In this document: one piece after another, positions 17,325 through 27,076 of the stretch
How positions within the stretch are numbered: position 1 is the stretch's first letter
How the letters are laid out: every line of letters starts with the position of its first letter
From: Rheinheimera maricola
GTDB taxonomy: Bacteria > Pseudomonadota > Gammaproteobacteria > Enterobacterales > Alteromonadaceae
NCBI RefSeq assembly: GCF_016918075.2
Contig: NZ_JAERPS020000002.1
Coordinates: forward strand, 1 to 64,000
Length of the DNA stretch: 64,000 nucleotides
Direction of reading: 5' to 3'
Notes under the pieces: model-generated
Told to the model about the DNA's origin: nothing
Database searches by the model: none
The model's input: only the letters and a program-made list of their open reading frames with translations
Made by a program: the position numbers and the translations under genes

Positions 17325-18947
17325 ATGTCGGGTTCCGCCGTTGCAGGCTTGGCCACACTGGCCACACAGCACATATCGTTACGTCAGGCTTTTGCTGCCG
17401 ATCCAGAGCGAGCTACGCGGTTTAGCACCAGTGCTTGCGGTATCTCACTTGACTACTCGAAAAACCTGATTGATGACCAGAGCTGGCAAGCATTGCAGCA
17501 TCTGGCAGAAAACAGCCCACTCAAAGCCAGCCTGCAAGCCATGTTGGATGGTGCAAAAATCAACCACACTGAGCAACGTAGCGTCTGGCATATGATGCTG
17601 CGCAAAAACGACGTTAGCGGCCTTACGCTGGATGGCGAAGATATCGGTGCAGCAATTGCTGATTGCCGCAGCAAAATGACAGCGCTAGTCAACCAGTTGC
17701 ATCAGGCGCAATATATAGGCTACAACGGAAAAGCCATTACTGATCTGATCTGGATTGGTATTGGTGGCTCACTGCTTGGGCCACAAATGGCAGTAGAAGC
17801 ATTAACGCCGTATCATTGCAGCCCGGTTAAATTGCATTTTGCCGGCAATATTGATGGTGCTGTGGTAACAGATGTGATTAAGAATCTCGACCCTGCCACC
17901 ACCCTGGTGTTTGTCGCATCTAAATCTTTTGGCACTGAAGAGACGAAACAGAACGCACTGGCCGTGCGGCAATGGTTTACGGACCACGGCGCAGATGCCA
18001 AGGCTATTGCGCAGCATTTTTGGGCCACCTCTTCCAACATTCAAGCTGCCGCGGAATTTGGCATTATTGCCGAACATATTCTGCCGATGTGGGACTGGGT
18101 TGGTGGCCGTTATTCACTGTGGTCAGCCATCGGCTTGCCGGTAGCCCTGATGATTGGCACTCAGCATTTTGCTCAGTTGCTACAAGGCGCTGAAGCCATG
18201 GATCAGCATTTTATTAATGCCCCTTTTAGCGACAATATGCCTCTGACGCTGGCATTGTTGGGTATCTGGTACATTAACGGCTTTGGCTGCCAGGCTCAGG
18301 CATTGCTGCCTTACAGCCATTATCTACGCTTACTGCCCTCTTATGTGCAGCAGCTTGATATGGAGTCGAACGGTAAAAGCGTTGATATAGATGGCCTGCC
18401 ACTCACGGATGCTACTGCTCCGGTAATTTGGGGCGATGCCGGCACCAATGGTCAGCATGCGTACCATCAGTTGTTACACCAAAGTGCGCTGGCTGTGCCG
18501 GCTGATTTTATTCTGCCGTTAAATCCTGCTCATGGCTTAGCAGACCATCACCAGCGCTTAGCCGCCCACTGCTTCGCGCAAACGCAAGCGTTAATGCAGG
18601 GTAAAACGCTACAAGAAGCCACTGAGGAATGCCTGGCTGGCGGTATGACACCTGCACAAGCCAAGGCACTGGCACCGCATAAGGTATCGCCAGGCAACAA
18701 GCCGAGTAATACCTTGCTGCTGCCTGAATTATCTCCGTATTACGTTGGTGCACTTATCGCATTGTACGAGCATAAGGTGTTTTGTCAGGGCGTGTTGTGG
18801 CGGTTAAATTCGTTTGATCAATGGGGCGTTGAGCTGGGTAAACAGCTATCAGGCCCAATTTATCAGGCATTGGCAGGCCAAGATGCCAGTAAACTGGACA
18901 GTTCTACACAAGCATTAATTCAGGCGTTTTTGCAGCAAAAAAAATAG
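17325..18947 (+). CDS. pgi: Glucose-6-phosphate isomerase
   Basis: It interconverts glucose-6-phosphate and fructose-6-phosphate. Conserved segments are WIGIGGSLLGPQM, VASKSFGTEETKQNA and the second sugar-isomerase signature around WDWVGGRYSLWSAIGLP; NGQHAYHQLLHQ carries the active-site histidine. The length of 540 aa is close to the E. coli enzyme. AAGGAG precedes the ATG. It follows tal closely and is followed by the small DUF3545 gene and a strong terminator. Confidence 0.97.
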   Translation: MSGSAVAGLATLATQHISLRQAFAADPERATRFSTSACGISLDYSKNLIDDQSWQALQHLAENSPLKASLQAMLDGAKINHTEQRSVWHMMLRKNDVSGLTLDGEDIGAAIADCRSKMTALVNQLHQAQYIGYNGKAITDLIWIGIGGSLLGPQMAVEALTPYHCSPVKLHFAGNIDGAVVTDVIKNLDPATTLVFVASKSFGTEETKQNALAVRQWFTDHGADAKAIAQHFWATSSNIQAAAEFGIIAEHILPMWDWVGGRYSLWSAIGLPVALMIGTQHFAQLLQGAEAMDQHFINAPFSDNMPLTLALLGIWYINGFGCQAQALLPYSHYLRLLPSYVQQLDMESNGKSVDIDGLPLTDATAPVIWGDAGTNGQHAYHQLLHQSALAVPADFILPLNPAHGLADHHQRLAAHCFAQTQALMQGKTLQEATEECLAGGMTPAQAKALAPHKVSPGNKPSNTLLLPELSPYYVGALIALYEHKVFCQGVLWRLNSFDQWGVELGKQLSGPIYQALAGQDASKLDSSTQALIQAFLQQKK

Positions 18948-19056
18948 TGCGTTGGCGTTAACTTGTCATAGTGTTGTCACTTAGATGTTTTATTTTCAGG
19001 AAAAGTGTGGTAAATCCTTTGTTGAAAATAACAACAACACTCAGAGAGGCCAAACT

Positions 19057-19230
19057 ATGGAAAGCTTCGAAGACTTACTGAATATGTTGGAACGCCCAGC
19101 CGCCAAACCTCGTGCGGTTAAGCGTAAATGGCGCGAAATAGAACACTTGAAAGAACGTCATCGCTTAAAAAAGGAGTTAAGCGACATTGATTGGACTATT
19201 GAACCTGAATTAGCCGAGATCGAATTATAA
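19057..19230 (+). CDS. DUF3545 family small protein, 57 aa
   Basis: This is a short, charged, largely helical protein (KRKWREIEHLKERHRLKKEL) of a family I associate with Alteromonadales and Vibrionales; its function is unknown. I use the ATG at 19057, preceded by AGAGAGG at good spacing; an upstream ATG at 18985 would add an Asn-rich segment with no ribosome site. It lies 109 bp after pgi and ends directly at the terminator. Confidence 0.8.
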   Translation: MESFEDLLNMLERPAAKPRAVKRKWREIEHLKERHRLKKELSDIDWTIEPELAEIEL

Positions 19231-19267
19231 AAAACGCCCGCTGACAACAGCGGGCGTTTTTTGTTTT
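19229..19267. terminator. Bidirectional terminator between DUF3545 gene and ung
   Basis: AAAACGCCCGCTG and CAGCGGGCGTTTT form a 13-bp stem around ACAA, with A and T runs on either side. The T run serves the plus-strand DUF3545 transcript, and the A run serves the thr-ung transcript arriving from the other side. Confidence 0.92.
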
Positions 19268-19276
19268 TAATATCAG

Positions 19277-19933
19277 CTAAAGCTGCCAGTTAAGTGGAAT
19301 TTTTCCCTGCTTAACCAGTAGCTCATTTGCCTGTTTAAAATGGCCACAGCCAAGAAAGCCGCGGTGTGCAGACAGCGGTGACGGATGCGGTGCTTCCAGC
19401 ACATAGTGCCGCTGTCTGTCGATTAGCCGGCCTTTTTTCTGGGCATGCGAGCCCCAAAGTAAAAATACAATACCCTGGCACTGGGTATTTATTTGCGCTA
19501 TCACCTGGTCGGTGAACTGTTCCCAACCTAAATGCCGATGCGAATTAGCCTGTGTTGCCACAACGGTAAGTACGGTATTTAGCAGTAATACTCCTTGTTT
19601 CGCCCAAGCCTCCAAACAACCATGAGATGGGATTTGGAAGTCTGCGTACTCCAATGCCAATTCTTTATACATATTTTGCAGTGACGGCGGCACCCGCACA
19701 CCATGGCGCACTGAAAATGCTAGTCCGTGCGCCTGGTTTGGCCCGTGATACGGATCCTGCCCCAGGATCACCACTTTCAGATTGTCCAGTTCGGTAAGCT
19801 TAAACGCATTAAACACATCGGCCTCAGGCGGATAGATCACCTGCCCGGCCAGCCGTGCTTGCTTAATCTGTTCCTGTGTCTGGACAAAATACGGCTGAGC
19901 CCTCTCCTGCCCTAACAGTTGCTGCCATGACAT
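19277..19933 (-). CDS. ung: Uracil-DNA glycosylase
   Basis: It excises uracil from DNA to start base excision repair. The catalytic water-activating loop GQDPYHG is at residues 58-64 (Asp60), and the Leu-loop [11 protein letters not shown] is near residue 185. The length is 218 aa. The ATG shares one base with the thrC stop codon (TAATG), so ung is translationally coupled to thrC and sits last in the threonine operon, an uncommon placement. It ends at the bidirectional terminator. Confidence 0.96.
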   Translation of the reverse strand: MSWQQLLGQERAQPYFVQTQEQIKQARLAGQVIYPPEADVFNAFKLTELDNLKVVILGQDPYHGPNQAHGLAFSVRHGVRVPPSLQNMYKELALEYADFQIPSHGCLEAWAKQGVLLLNTVLTVVATQANSHRHLGWEQFTDQVIAQINTQCQGIVFLLWGSHAQKKGRLIDRQRHYVLEAPHPSPLSAHRGFLGCGHFKQANELLVKQGKIPLNWQL

Positions 19934-21216
19934 TAAATCTGCTCCAGCTTTAACAGTTCTTGCTGTAACACGGCAAAGTCGGCCGGAATATCTTTACTTA
20001 GTCCTTGCTCAGCAGCACATCGCGCTAATGCTTCAGGCAAGGCGATGGGAGTACCGAGGATATTTTCCACCTGTTCTTTAAATTTGGCCGGATGAGCAGT
20101 ACCAAGAAAAATACCAAACTCACCTGGCTGCAAACTGCGTTTCAATGCTTTGTATGCAACTGCTGCATGTGGCTCGCTTAAATAACCCAGCTGAGACAAC
20201 TGCCGTACACCCAGCACGGTATCATCTTCATCTACCATCACCGCTTCAATAGCATCGCGGCCAATTACACCTTGCGCTAGTAGCGCTTCAACCCGTGGCC
20301 AATTATTTGGTGCGGCGACATCCATTGCATTGGATAACGTGGCCACAGTGGCTTTTGGCTGCCAATCGCCACTGCGCCAATAGCGCGGCACGGTATCATT
20401 GGCATTTGTCGCCGCTACCATGCGTTTAATTGGCAAGCCCAGCGTTTTTGCGATTAAACCTGCGGTTAAATTGCCAAAATTACCACTGGGCACAGCGATA
20501 ACTACCTGGTCTCGTTTATCGACAGGTACTTGCGCTAATGCTTCAAAGTAATAACAAATTTGGGCAAACAAGCGGCTGATATTTATTGAGTTTGCTGAGT
20601 TTATGCTAAGTTTTTCCACCAACTCCTGATGATCAAACACTTGCTTTACCAGTGCCTGACATTGATCAAAATCGCCATCTACTGCCAGAGTGGTAATATT
20701 TTCACCCAAGGTGGTAAACAGTTTTTCCTGCAGCGGGCTTATCTTGCCTCTAGGAAATAAAATCACCACCTGCACACCAGGTTGGCGGTAAAACGCATGC
20801 GCAACGGCTGCGCCGGTATCACCAGATGTTGCAGTAACAATGGTTGTTTTCTTGCCAGCTTGCGCTTTGGCCAACGCCTGCGCCATAAAGCGGCCGCCAA
20901 AGTCTTTAAACGCCAGTGTCGGGCCATGGAACAGCTCCAGACACATAGCATCATTCGTTACTGGCACAAGCGGCGCAGGAAAGGTAAAAGCATTGCTGAG
21001 CATCGTGCTAATCTCGGCCGGACTTAGCTCATCACCAATTAATGCCTGAAAAATAGTGCTACTGCGCTCAACCAATGGCATATCTAACAGTGCATTGATG
21101 TCCAGTTTTGGCCAACTGGTAGGAAAAAACAGCCCTTGCTCACGCCCCAGGCCCTGACGGACCGCTTGTAAAAAACTCACCTGTTCACCAGGTACTTTAA
21201 TATTAGTTAACAACAT
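19933..21216 (-). CDS. thrC: Threonine synthase
   Basis: It converts O-phosphohomoserine to threonine with pyridoxal phosphate. The PLP lysine lies in [11 protein letters not shown], and the phosphate-binding loop is [15 protein letters not shown]. It is full length at 427 aa and of the shorter, E. coli-like class. It starts 10 bp after thrB, and the order thrL-thrA-thrB-thrC is standard. Expression should follow the attenuator at 24746-24785. Confidence 0.97.
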   Translation of the reverse strand: MLLTNIKVPGEQVSFLQAVRQGLGREQGLFFPTSWPKLDINALLDMPLVERSSTIFQALIGDELSPAEISTMLSNAFTFPAPLVPVTNDAMCLELFHGPTLAFKDFGGRFMAQALAKAQAGKKTTIVTATSGDTGAAVAHAFYRQPGVQVVILFPRGKISPLQEKLFTTLGENITTLAVDGDFDQCQALVKQVFDHQELVEKLSINSANSINISRLFAQICYYFEALAQVPVDKRDQVVIAVPSGNFGNLTAGLIAKTLGLPIKRMVAATNANDTVPRYWRSGDWQPKATVATLSNAMDVAAPNNWPRVEALLAQGVIGRDAIEAVMVDEDDTVLGVRQLSQLGYLSEPHAAVAYKALKRSLQPGEFGIFLGTAHPAKFKEQVENILGTPIALPEALARCAAEQGLSKDIPADFAVLQQELLKLEQI

Positions 21217-21226
21217 GTTTTCGTTC

Positions 21227-22195
21227 CTACAGCGCCCGGGCGCCGGCTAATGACAAGCGACAAATTTGTGTGATCGCGTCCTGATTTTTTTCATAGTGCC
21301 GTGATAAATAATCCGCAGCAAGCTGAGCCTCTGCATCGCTCCGGCACAAGGCAAATAGCGTTGGACCCGCGCCAGAAATACCCAGATGCAAAATACCCTG
21401 CTCAGCCAGAGCAGCTCGCAGGGTGGGTAATTCCGGCAGCAACACGGTACGGGCCGGTTCAGCTATCAAGTCTTGTAGTGCCGCGGCAGCATCTGCCTCA
21501 TCTTTGGCATACATCGCGCTGACAAAGCGGCTCAACATGCCCGCAAAAGCGATGCCGTGCGCTAAGCCTAGTTGCTTGGGCAATACGGCGCGTGCAGCCT
21601 TGGTTGACAATACCGTGCCAGGGTAACTTAGCACCACGCGCCAATGCTCAAACCAAGGCAGGCTGCGGCATATCGTCGAGCTTTGCGGCAACATCAACTG
21701 CAGACCACCCAAGTAAGACGGTGCGACATTGTCGTAGTGTACACTGCCGCTAACACCACCTTCAGCTTGCGCCATTAGCTGCAGCAGTTCAGTTTGCGAT
21801 AACGGCTGACCAAAATAATCATTAAAGGCATACAAGGCTACTACGATAGAGCAAGCACTCGAGCCCAAGCCGCTGCCGACAGGTAAATTTTTATGCAAAC
21901 GCAGCGCCAGACGCGGCAAAGTGCGGCCTAGCTTTTGCTCAAAAGCGTAGTAGCAGCTTAGCACCAGATTGTCAGCGCTGTTTCGTGGCAACTGATGCAC
22001 ATAACGACCGACAATATCCAGGCTAAGCTCGGCTTGTTCGCCAAGAATATCGAGTACATCACCAAACAACTCGGCATTTAACGGCTCAAAGGCTGCACCT
22101 AACAGGTCAAAACCAACAGAAAAATTGCCAGTAGAGGCTGGCGCATAGTAGCGTTTCAGGTAATCAAGCGTTGTAACTTCAGAATAATGCTGCAT
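21227..22195 (-). CDS. thrB: Homoserine kinase
   Basis: It phosphorylates homoserine in threonine synthesis. The GHMP-kinase ATP loop LPVGSGLGSSACSIVVAL is clear, as is the N-terminal YAPASTGNFSVGFDLLGAA. The ATG at 22195 gives 322 aa, about 15 residues longer at the N-terminus than E. coli ThrB; no nearer ATG exists in frame. It starts 5 bp after the thrA stop, which supports translational coupling. Confidence 0.96.
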   Translation of the reverse strand: MQHYSEVTTLDYLKRYYAPASTGNFSVGFDLLGAAFEPLNAELFGDVLDILGEQAELSLDIVGRYVHQLPRNSADNLVLSCYYAFEQKLGRTLPRLALRLHKNLPVGSGLGSSACSIVVALYAFNDYFGQPLSQTELLQLMAQAEGGVSGSVHYDNVAPSYLGGLQLMLPQSSTICRSLPWFEHWRVVLSYPGTVLSTKAARAVLPKQLGLAHGIAFAGMLSRFVSAMYAKDEADAAAALQDLIAEPARTVLLPELPTLRAALAEQGILHLGISGAGPTLFALCRSDAEAQLAADYLSRHYEKNQDAITQICRLSLAGARAL

Positions 22196-22200
22196 AGTTA

Positions 22201-24660
22201 TTACACCTGTTGCTGCCAGCCAAGCGTGCGCATAATGTCACTGAACACGCCAGCGGATGTTACCGCCGCGCCAGCGCCATAACCACGCAGCACAAAAGGA
22301 ATAGGCTGATAGTACCGGGTATGAATGGCCAGGGCGTTCTCACCGTCTTTCACCTTCGCCAACGGATGTTCAGTATCCAACGCTTTAATCGCCACCTTAC
22401 ATTTGCCATGTTCAATTTCACCGATATAGCGCAATACCTTACCTTCCGCTTTAGCGGCAGCAACGCGCTTGGCAAAGGCGTCATCCAGCTGTGGCAGACT
22501 GGCGATAAACTCATCAATACTCGCATTCGCAGCAAAGCCGACAGGTAATACTGACTCTACTTCTACATCACTCAGCTCCAGCGTCATGCCGGCTTCACGT
22601 GCCAAAATCAACAATTTTCGCGCTACATCCATACCAGACAAATCATCGCGCGGATCCGGTTCGGTAAAGCCCAGAGCCTTGGCTTTTTTTGTCACCTCGG
22701 ACAAGGCTACGCCTTGCTCCAGCTCACCAAACATATAGGATAAAGAGCCGGATAAAATACCTTCGAATGCCAGCAACTCATCGCCAGCGTTCAGTAGGCC
22801 TTGTAGCGTGTCAATTACCGGTAAGCCAGCACCAACAGTGGTTTCGTACAAAAAGCGCCGACGATTTTGCTGCGCCAACTGTCGTAGCTGCTGATAATAA
22901 GCAAAAGAAGCGGTATTGGCTTTTTTGTTTGGCGTTACCACGTGAAAGCCAGCCGCCAGAACATCAGCATATTGCGCTGCGACCTGTTCAGAGCTAGTGC
23001 AGTCAACCAGTACCGGATTGGTGAGATGTTGTTGCTGAGCAAACTGGCTAAGCGACGCTACCGAGAACGGCGCCTTGGCAGCGGCTAACTGTAACTGCCA
23101 GTTGGATAAATCAATGCCTTCGCTGTGCAACAGTGCCACTTTGCTGTTAGCAATACCGTATACGGTGAGTTTTACTTGCCGGCTGTGCAAAAAGGCTTGT
23201 TGGCGCTGAATTTGTGCCAACAACTCACTACCGACGACACCGCAACCAATCAGAAACACGTCGATACTGGGAATATGGCTGAAGAAATTTTCATGACAGA
23301 CTTTAACGGCATTCTTACAGGCGGCCTGTTCAATAACGGCAGAAATAGAGCGCTCGCTACTGTCTTGCGCAATGGCCACCACATTAACCCGCGCTTGAGC
23401 CAGCGAGGCGAAAAACTTTGCTGCCACCCCGCGGTGCTGACGCATGCCATCACCGACCAGGCTAACAATGGCCATGTCCGATAAAATGCTGAGTTCACGC
23501 AGCAAACCGGTTTGCAGTTCAAGCTCAAATTCTTGTTGCAGCGCTTTTTTTGCCGCAGCCAGGTGCAACTGTGGCACACAGAAACTGATACTAAATTCAG
23601 ATGATGACTGAGTAATTAAGCTGACTGAAATGTGCGCTCTGGCCATAGAGGCAAACACCCGGCTGGCCATACCTACCACCCCTTTTAAACCCGGCCCGGA
23701 CACCGTGATCAGTGCCAAATGCTCCAGGCTGGAAATACCTTTTACCAGTGCGTCTCCTTCGCCATTGTTGTCAATGCAGGTGCCTGGTGCCGCTGGATTC
23801 AGCGTGTTTTTTATGTAACAAGGGATATTGTAACGTGCCAACGGACCTATGGTTTTAGGGTGCAATACCTTGGCACCAAAATAAGACAACTCCATCGCTT
23901 CATCATAAGAAAGCTTGTCAATTAGCTTGGCATTTTTTACTTGTCGCGGGTCAGCACTGTATACGCCGTCAACGTCTGTCCATATCTCACAGGCCGCTGC
24001 GCGAATGCAGGCTGCAACAATAGCACCGGAATAATCTGAACCGTTGCGGCCCAACAAACAGGTTTCGCCCTGAGCATTGCTGGAAACAAAACCGGCAATC
24101 ACATACACCTTTGCACTATCACTGGCGATAGCATGCTGCAAGGTTTGCTCAGAAGCAGCAATATCGGCAGTGGCATTTAAGTAATCGCCGCTACTTTTCA
24201 CCAGCTTGACGGCGTCCAGTGCAATAGCCTGTACCTGTTTGGCATTTAACAACGCCGTCATCAACGCTACGCTAAATTGCTCTCCCAGCCCCAAGATCTG
24301 CGCTTTAATGTGATCAGGGCAATGCCGGAGTAATTGAATGCCGGTCAGCTGCGCCTGTAATTGTGTTAGCTGTGCCTGCATTACCTGCTGCACAGCGTCG
24401 AGCTTAACCTCATCAAACAGCTGTTTGGCTTCGGCTAACAGCGTCTGATAACGAACAGATAGCTGCTGCAGCAAAGTACTAAAGTCTGAGCCCAGATAAG
24501 CTAAATCGGTTAGCTCAACCAGGGTATTAGTCACGCCCTGTGGTGCCGACAACACCAGACATACACGCTCGGCAGCGCTAAGTTGCTGCACTATCGTTGC
24601 TACCCCGGCAAAACGGTCAACTGACGCCAGCGACGAACCGCCAAATTTGAGCACCCTCAT
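22201..24660 (-). CDS. thrA: Bifunctional aspartokinase I / homoserine dehydrogenase I
   Basis: It catalyses the first and third steps from aspartate to threonine. The N-terminal kinase begins [12 protein letters not shown]; the [13 protein letters not shown] segment and ACT regulatory domains follow, and the C-terminal NAD(P)-binding dehydrogenase starts near residue 465 ([14 protein letters not shown]). I choose the ATG at 24660 because AAGGAG precedes it and it aligns with E. coli ThrA; a longer start would overlap the attenuator hairpin. The length is 819 aa. Confidence 0.97.
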   Translation of the reverse strand: MRVLKFGGSSLASVDRFAGVATIVQQLSAAERVCLVLSAPQGVTNTLVELTDLAYLGSDFSTLLQQLSVRYQTLLAEAKQLFDEVKLDAVQQVMQAQLTQLQAQLTGIQLLRHCPDHIKAQILGLGEQFSVALMTALLNAKQVQAIALDAVKLVKSSGDYLNATADIAASEQTLQHAIASDSAKVYVIAGFVSSNAQGETCLLGRNGSDYSGAIVAACIRAAACEIWTDVDGVYSADPRQVKNAKLIDKLSYDEAMELSYFGAKVLHPKTIGPLARYNIPCYIKNTLNPAAPGTCIDNNGEGDALVKGISSLEHLALITVSGPGLKGVVGMASRVFASMARAHISVSLITQSSSEFSISFCVPQLHLAAAKKALQQEFELELQTGLLRELSILSDMAIVSLVGDGMRQHRGVAAKFFASLAQARVNVVAIAQDSSERSISAVIEQAACKNAVKVCHENFFSHIPSIDVFLIGCGVVGSELLAQIQRQQAFLHSRQVKLTVYGIANSKVALLHSEGIDLSNWQLQLAAAKAPFSVASLSQFAQQQHLTNPVLVDCTSSEQVAAQYADVLAAGFHVVTPNKKANTASFAYYQQLRQLAQQNRRRFLYETTVGAGLPVIDTLQGLLNAGDELLAFEGILSGSLSYMFGELEQGVALSEVTKKAKALGFTEPDPRDDLSGMDVARKLLILAREAGMTLELSDVEVESVLPVGFAANASIDEFIASLPQLDDAFAKRVAAAKAEGKVLRYIGEIEHGKCKVAIKALDTEHPLAKVKDGENALAIHTRYYQPIPFVLRGYGAGAAVTSAGVFSDIMRTLGWQQQV

Positions 24661-24745
24661 GTTAAAACTCCTTGCGCAATGATTACGGTAATGGTCAGTT
24701 ATCGCGACACTTGGTTTAGTTTGTTTCAGCCCTGAACAACAGAGC

Positions 24746-24785
24746 AAAAAAAAGACCCGTGCCATTTGAGGTCACGGGTCTTTTT
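24746..24785 (-). terminator. Threonine operon attenuator
   Basis: On the minus strand AAAAAGACCCGTG and CACGGGTC followed by eight U residues form a strong intrinsic terminator between the leader peptide and thrA. It is the analogue of the E. coli thr attenuator: ribosome stalling in the leader would favour an alternative fold and let RNA polymerase proceed. Confidence 0.92.
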
Positions 24786-24807
24786 CAGACAACACACCGC
24801 CGACCTC

Positions 24808-24867
24808 CTACCCCGAAGGGTTGGTGGTAATAATAATCGTGGTGAGTACAGTCGTTTTTATTTTCAT
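24808..24867 (-). CDS. thrL: thr operon leader peptide, 19 aa
   Basis: The ATG at 24867 opens a 19-codon frame reading MKIKTTVLTTIIITTNPSG and ending in TAG. It holds six Thr and four Ile codons, including the run TTIIITT, so scarcity of charged tRNA-Thr or tRNA-Ile would stall ribosomes just ahead of the attenuator hairpin. Position and content match E. coli ThrL, although the sequence differs. It is too short for most automated gene callers. Confidence 0.93.
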   Translation of the reverse strand: MKIKTTVLTTIIITTNPSG

Positions 24868-24874
24868 CGGGCTT

Positions 24875-24904
24875 ACTATGCACAGACTTGTAGACGTCTG
24901 TCAA
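24875..24904 (-). promoter_or_regulatory. Probable sigma-70 promoter of the thr operon
   Basis: On the minus strand a perfect -35 TTGACA (24904-24899) is followed after 18 bp by CATAGT (24880-24875), a fair -10. It lies just upstream of thrL. The AGACGTCT palindrome falls inside the spacer. Confidence 0.6.
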
Positions 24905-24925
24905 CGGCTAATTATGGCCGTCACA

Positions 24926-25888
24926 TCACTTTATCTTTTTAATCGCCGCCTCAAGCCCTGGCTGATAAGCAACCGCACGGTTCCGTCCCTGACGTTTGGC
25001 ACTGTACAGCGCAGTGTCGGCATATTGTATTAACTCGTCAACCGTTTGCTCAGTATAACTCACCACACCGATACTCACTGTGGCCTTAATACCCTGCTGA
25101 TTAAATACCATTTTATGCTGCGCTACCTTATCGCAAATCCGGTTGGCAACTTGCATAGCCCCGGTTAGACCGGTTTCTGGCAAAATGATACCAAACTCTT
25201 CACCACCGTAACGCCCCAACAGGTCAGTATCACGTAGTAATGACGCAATAACCTTGGATAGTTCAATCAGCACAAAGTCACCTCCCAGATGACCATAGTG
25301 ATCATTCAAATCTTTAAATTTGTCCAGGTCGAACAGTAATAACGATAGTGGATGTTGGTAACGCTGCGCACGCTGAATTTCATAACCCAGCTGCTGCTGC
25401 CAATAGTGCCGGTTAAATACGCCGGTAAGACCATCTGTGCGATTTGCTTGTTCTAGCTGCACCACGCTTTGCTGCAGTTGCTGTTGGTAGACGTAAGCGT
25501 CGGTTGCATCTTCAATCAACAACACAATATAGCGTGACATACCATCAGGCGCGGTTAACGGCAGCATGCTGCAGTTTTGCGCCATATAACGACTGTCACT
25601 ACTTAACGGCCTTAAATGAGGAAGTTTGATAATATACTGCCGCTGCTCCCAACTACTGAAAGCCGGTACTTGCAAATTTAACACGCTGTCGAATTTGCGT
25701 CTCAACCAGGCCAGGGGCAAATCGGTAAACACCTTGTCGATAGGTTGGCCTTGAACTTTTGCCAACTCTATATCGGCACGCCTGGCGATAAATTGGTTAA
25801 AAAACACCACATGATATTGCGCATCCAACACCACTACCCCGGTGTTTATTTGGCTTAGCAGTGGATGAAGTAGCCAATCTAGTTGCAT
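24926..25888 (-). CDS. Diguanylate cyclase with N-terminal PAS domain
   Basis: It makes cyclic di-GMP from two GTP. A PAS-like sensory domain covers about residues 8-125, and the GGDEF domain covers about 150-312 with the active signature RYGGEEF. The DGLTGVFNRHYW and FDLDKFKDLNDHYGH motifs are intact, so the enzyme should be active; I do not see a convincing RxxD inhibitory site. The ATG at 25888 overlaps the stop of the CheC-like gene by one base (TGATG), so it is coupled to that signalling operon. No membrane segment is visible. Confidence 0.92.
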   Translation of the reverse strand: MQLDWLLHPLLSQINTGVVVLDAQYHVVFFNQFIARRADIELAKVQGQPIDKVFTDLPLAWLRRKFDSVLNLQVPAFSSWEQRQYIIKLPHLRPLSSDSRYMAQNCSMLPLTAPDGMSRYIVLLIEDATDAYVYQQQLQQSVVQLEQANRTDGLTGVFNRHYWQQQLGYEIQRAQRYQHPLSLLLFDLDKFKDLNDHYGHLGGDFVLIELSKVIASLLRDTDLLGRYGGEEFGIILPETGLTGAMQVANRICDKVAQHKMVFNQQGIKATVSIGVVSYTEQTVDELIQYADTALYSAKRQGRNRAVAYQPGLEAAIKKIK

Positions 25889-26502
25889 CAAAAGTCTGCC
25901 AGAATGCTATCCAATATTTGCCTTAAGCGCAGTACGGCTTCTCCGGGAATCAGCAGGATCATGTCACAGTCGAAACTAAAATCGGTAAGCTGATAACGAA
26001 TATCCACCTGTAGCGCTAGCTGCCATTGCTCGGCACTATAAGCTAATTTTTGGCCAAAATTATCATCACGACTTGAAATAATACGCGGCGCTGCATAAGA
26101 GAAACTGTTTTCCAGCTGTTCTGCCAAGCCATTCAGAAACGTGGTGGTCAACACCGAACTAATATCAGTAAGCATCTCAGCCTCAGAGGCTGAATCATCG
26201 CTGTAACCAAGCAACTGGGCAATAACACCAACGTTATCCAGCTGGTACAACATGATAGTCTCACCACGTAAACCTGAGTCACCGAAGAAGCCCAGGCTGA
26301 CCAAGGTTGCACACTGCTGTTGATAGCGGCTGGCAAAATGCTGTGGCAACTCTGCAGCATCGACCAGTGCTATAGCCGGCACTTGCAGATGAACAAAGGT
26401 GTCAAGATAACGCGCCAGCTTGTCACTTGCCTGGCCCATAGCGACATTGATCAGTTCTTGCAGGCAATCACGCTGCAGCTCGCTAAAAGCTAAATCTGTC
26501 AT
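25888..26502 (-). CDS. CheC-like CheY-phosphatase family protein
   Basis: CheC/CheX/FliY proteins dephosphorylate CheY-like receivers. One active-site motif is present, D12-x3-E16-x2-N19 in DCLQELINVAMGQAS. The second copy expected in CheC near residue 115 reads DISSVLTTTFLNGLA and lacks the Glu/Asn pair, so only one site looks functional. It overlaps the CheY-like gene by 4 bp (ATGA) and the diguanylate cyclase by 1 bp. The likely target is the neighbouring receiver; this is inferred from context. Confidence 0.85.
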   Translation of the reverse strand: MTDLAFSELQRDCLQELINVAMGQASDKLARYLDTFVHLQVPAIALVDAAELPQHFASRYQQQCATLVSLGFFGDSGLRGETIMLYQLDNVGVIAQLLGYSDDSASEAEMLTDISSVLTTTFLNGLAEQLENSFSYAAPRIISSRDDNFGQKLAYSAEQWQLALQVDIRYQLTDFSFDCDMILLIPGEAVLRLRQILDSILADF

Positions 26503-26864
26503 ATTAACCCGTACTTGTGCATCACTTCGCTGAGTTTCTCGGCACTCGCCGGCTTTCTAACAAAAGCAAGCGCACCTAGTTCCATCACTCTTTTTTGCAT
26601 TTCCGGCTGAATATCTGCCGATACCACGATAACCAAACAATCCATCGCATCAGCTTTAATCGCTTCTAGCACACCTACACCGTCGAGCTCGGGCATCGTC
26701 AGGTCAAGAAACACTAACCCCACTTCTTGCGACCTGAGGATTGCCAACGCCTCCATACCATTGCTGGCAGTAACAATATCTGCATCAAATTCTGCTGGTA
26801 AAGATTTCTTCAGCTGATTGCGGGCGAGTAAAGAGTCATCACATATTAACGCGGTCAAAGCCAT
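26499..26864 (-). CDS. CheY-like single-domain response regulator
   Basis: This is a stand-alone receiver of 121 aa. The acidic pocket is D9/D10, the phosphoacceptor is D54 (VFLDLTMPELDG), Ser82 (VVSADI) takes the Thr/Ser switch position, and the conserved lysine is K104 (FVRKPAS). It has no output domain. It is the first gene of a three-gene operon with the CheC-like phosphatase and the diguanylate cyclase, and is divergent from the histidine kinase at 27077. Confidence 0.92.
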   Translation of the reverse strand: MALTALICDDSLLARNQLKKSLPAEFDADIVTASNGMEALAILRSQEVGLVFLDLTMPELDGVGVLEAIKADAMDCLVIVVSADIQPEMQKRVMELGALAFVRKPASAEKLSEVMHKYGLI

Positions 26865-26947
26865 GAACTGCAGCCTGTCTAATTATTGTTTATGAGCAAA
26901 AATAGGTTAAAAAATATATACAGGGTGTCACTATAAAGCAATATCTG

Positions 26948-26961
26948 AGCTATAAATAGCT
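26948..26961. promoter_or_regulatory. Palindrome in the divergent regulator/kinase promoter region
   Basis: AGCTAT-AA-ATAGCT is a perfect 14-bp palindrome in the 212-bp interval between the divergent CheY-like and histidine kinase genes. It could be an operator acting on both. No known binding family is recognised. Confidence 0.35.
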
Positions 26962-27076
26962 GACATAGTACGTTGCTGGTAGCGTTAACATTTCACTGGC
27001 CTATTTTCAAAGCAGCGGTTATTCGTTATGGTAGTGATATAACGCTATTACATGTATCGGCATTCAAGGTTAATTC

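Noticed and set aside
24841-24925. AGACGTCT palindrome as a thr operon repressor site
   Set aside because: It falls in the promoter spacer and may be chance; the leader peptide and attenuator already explain the regulation.
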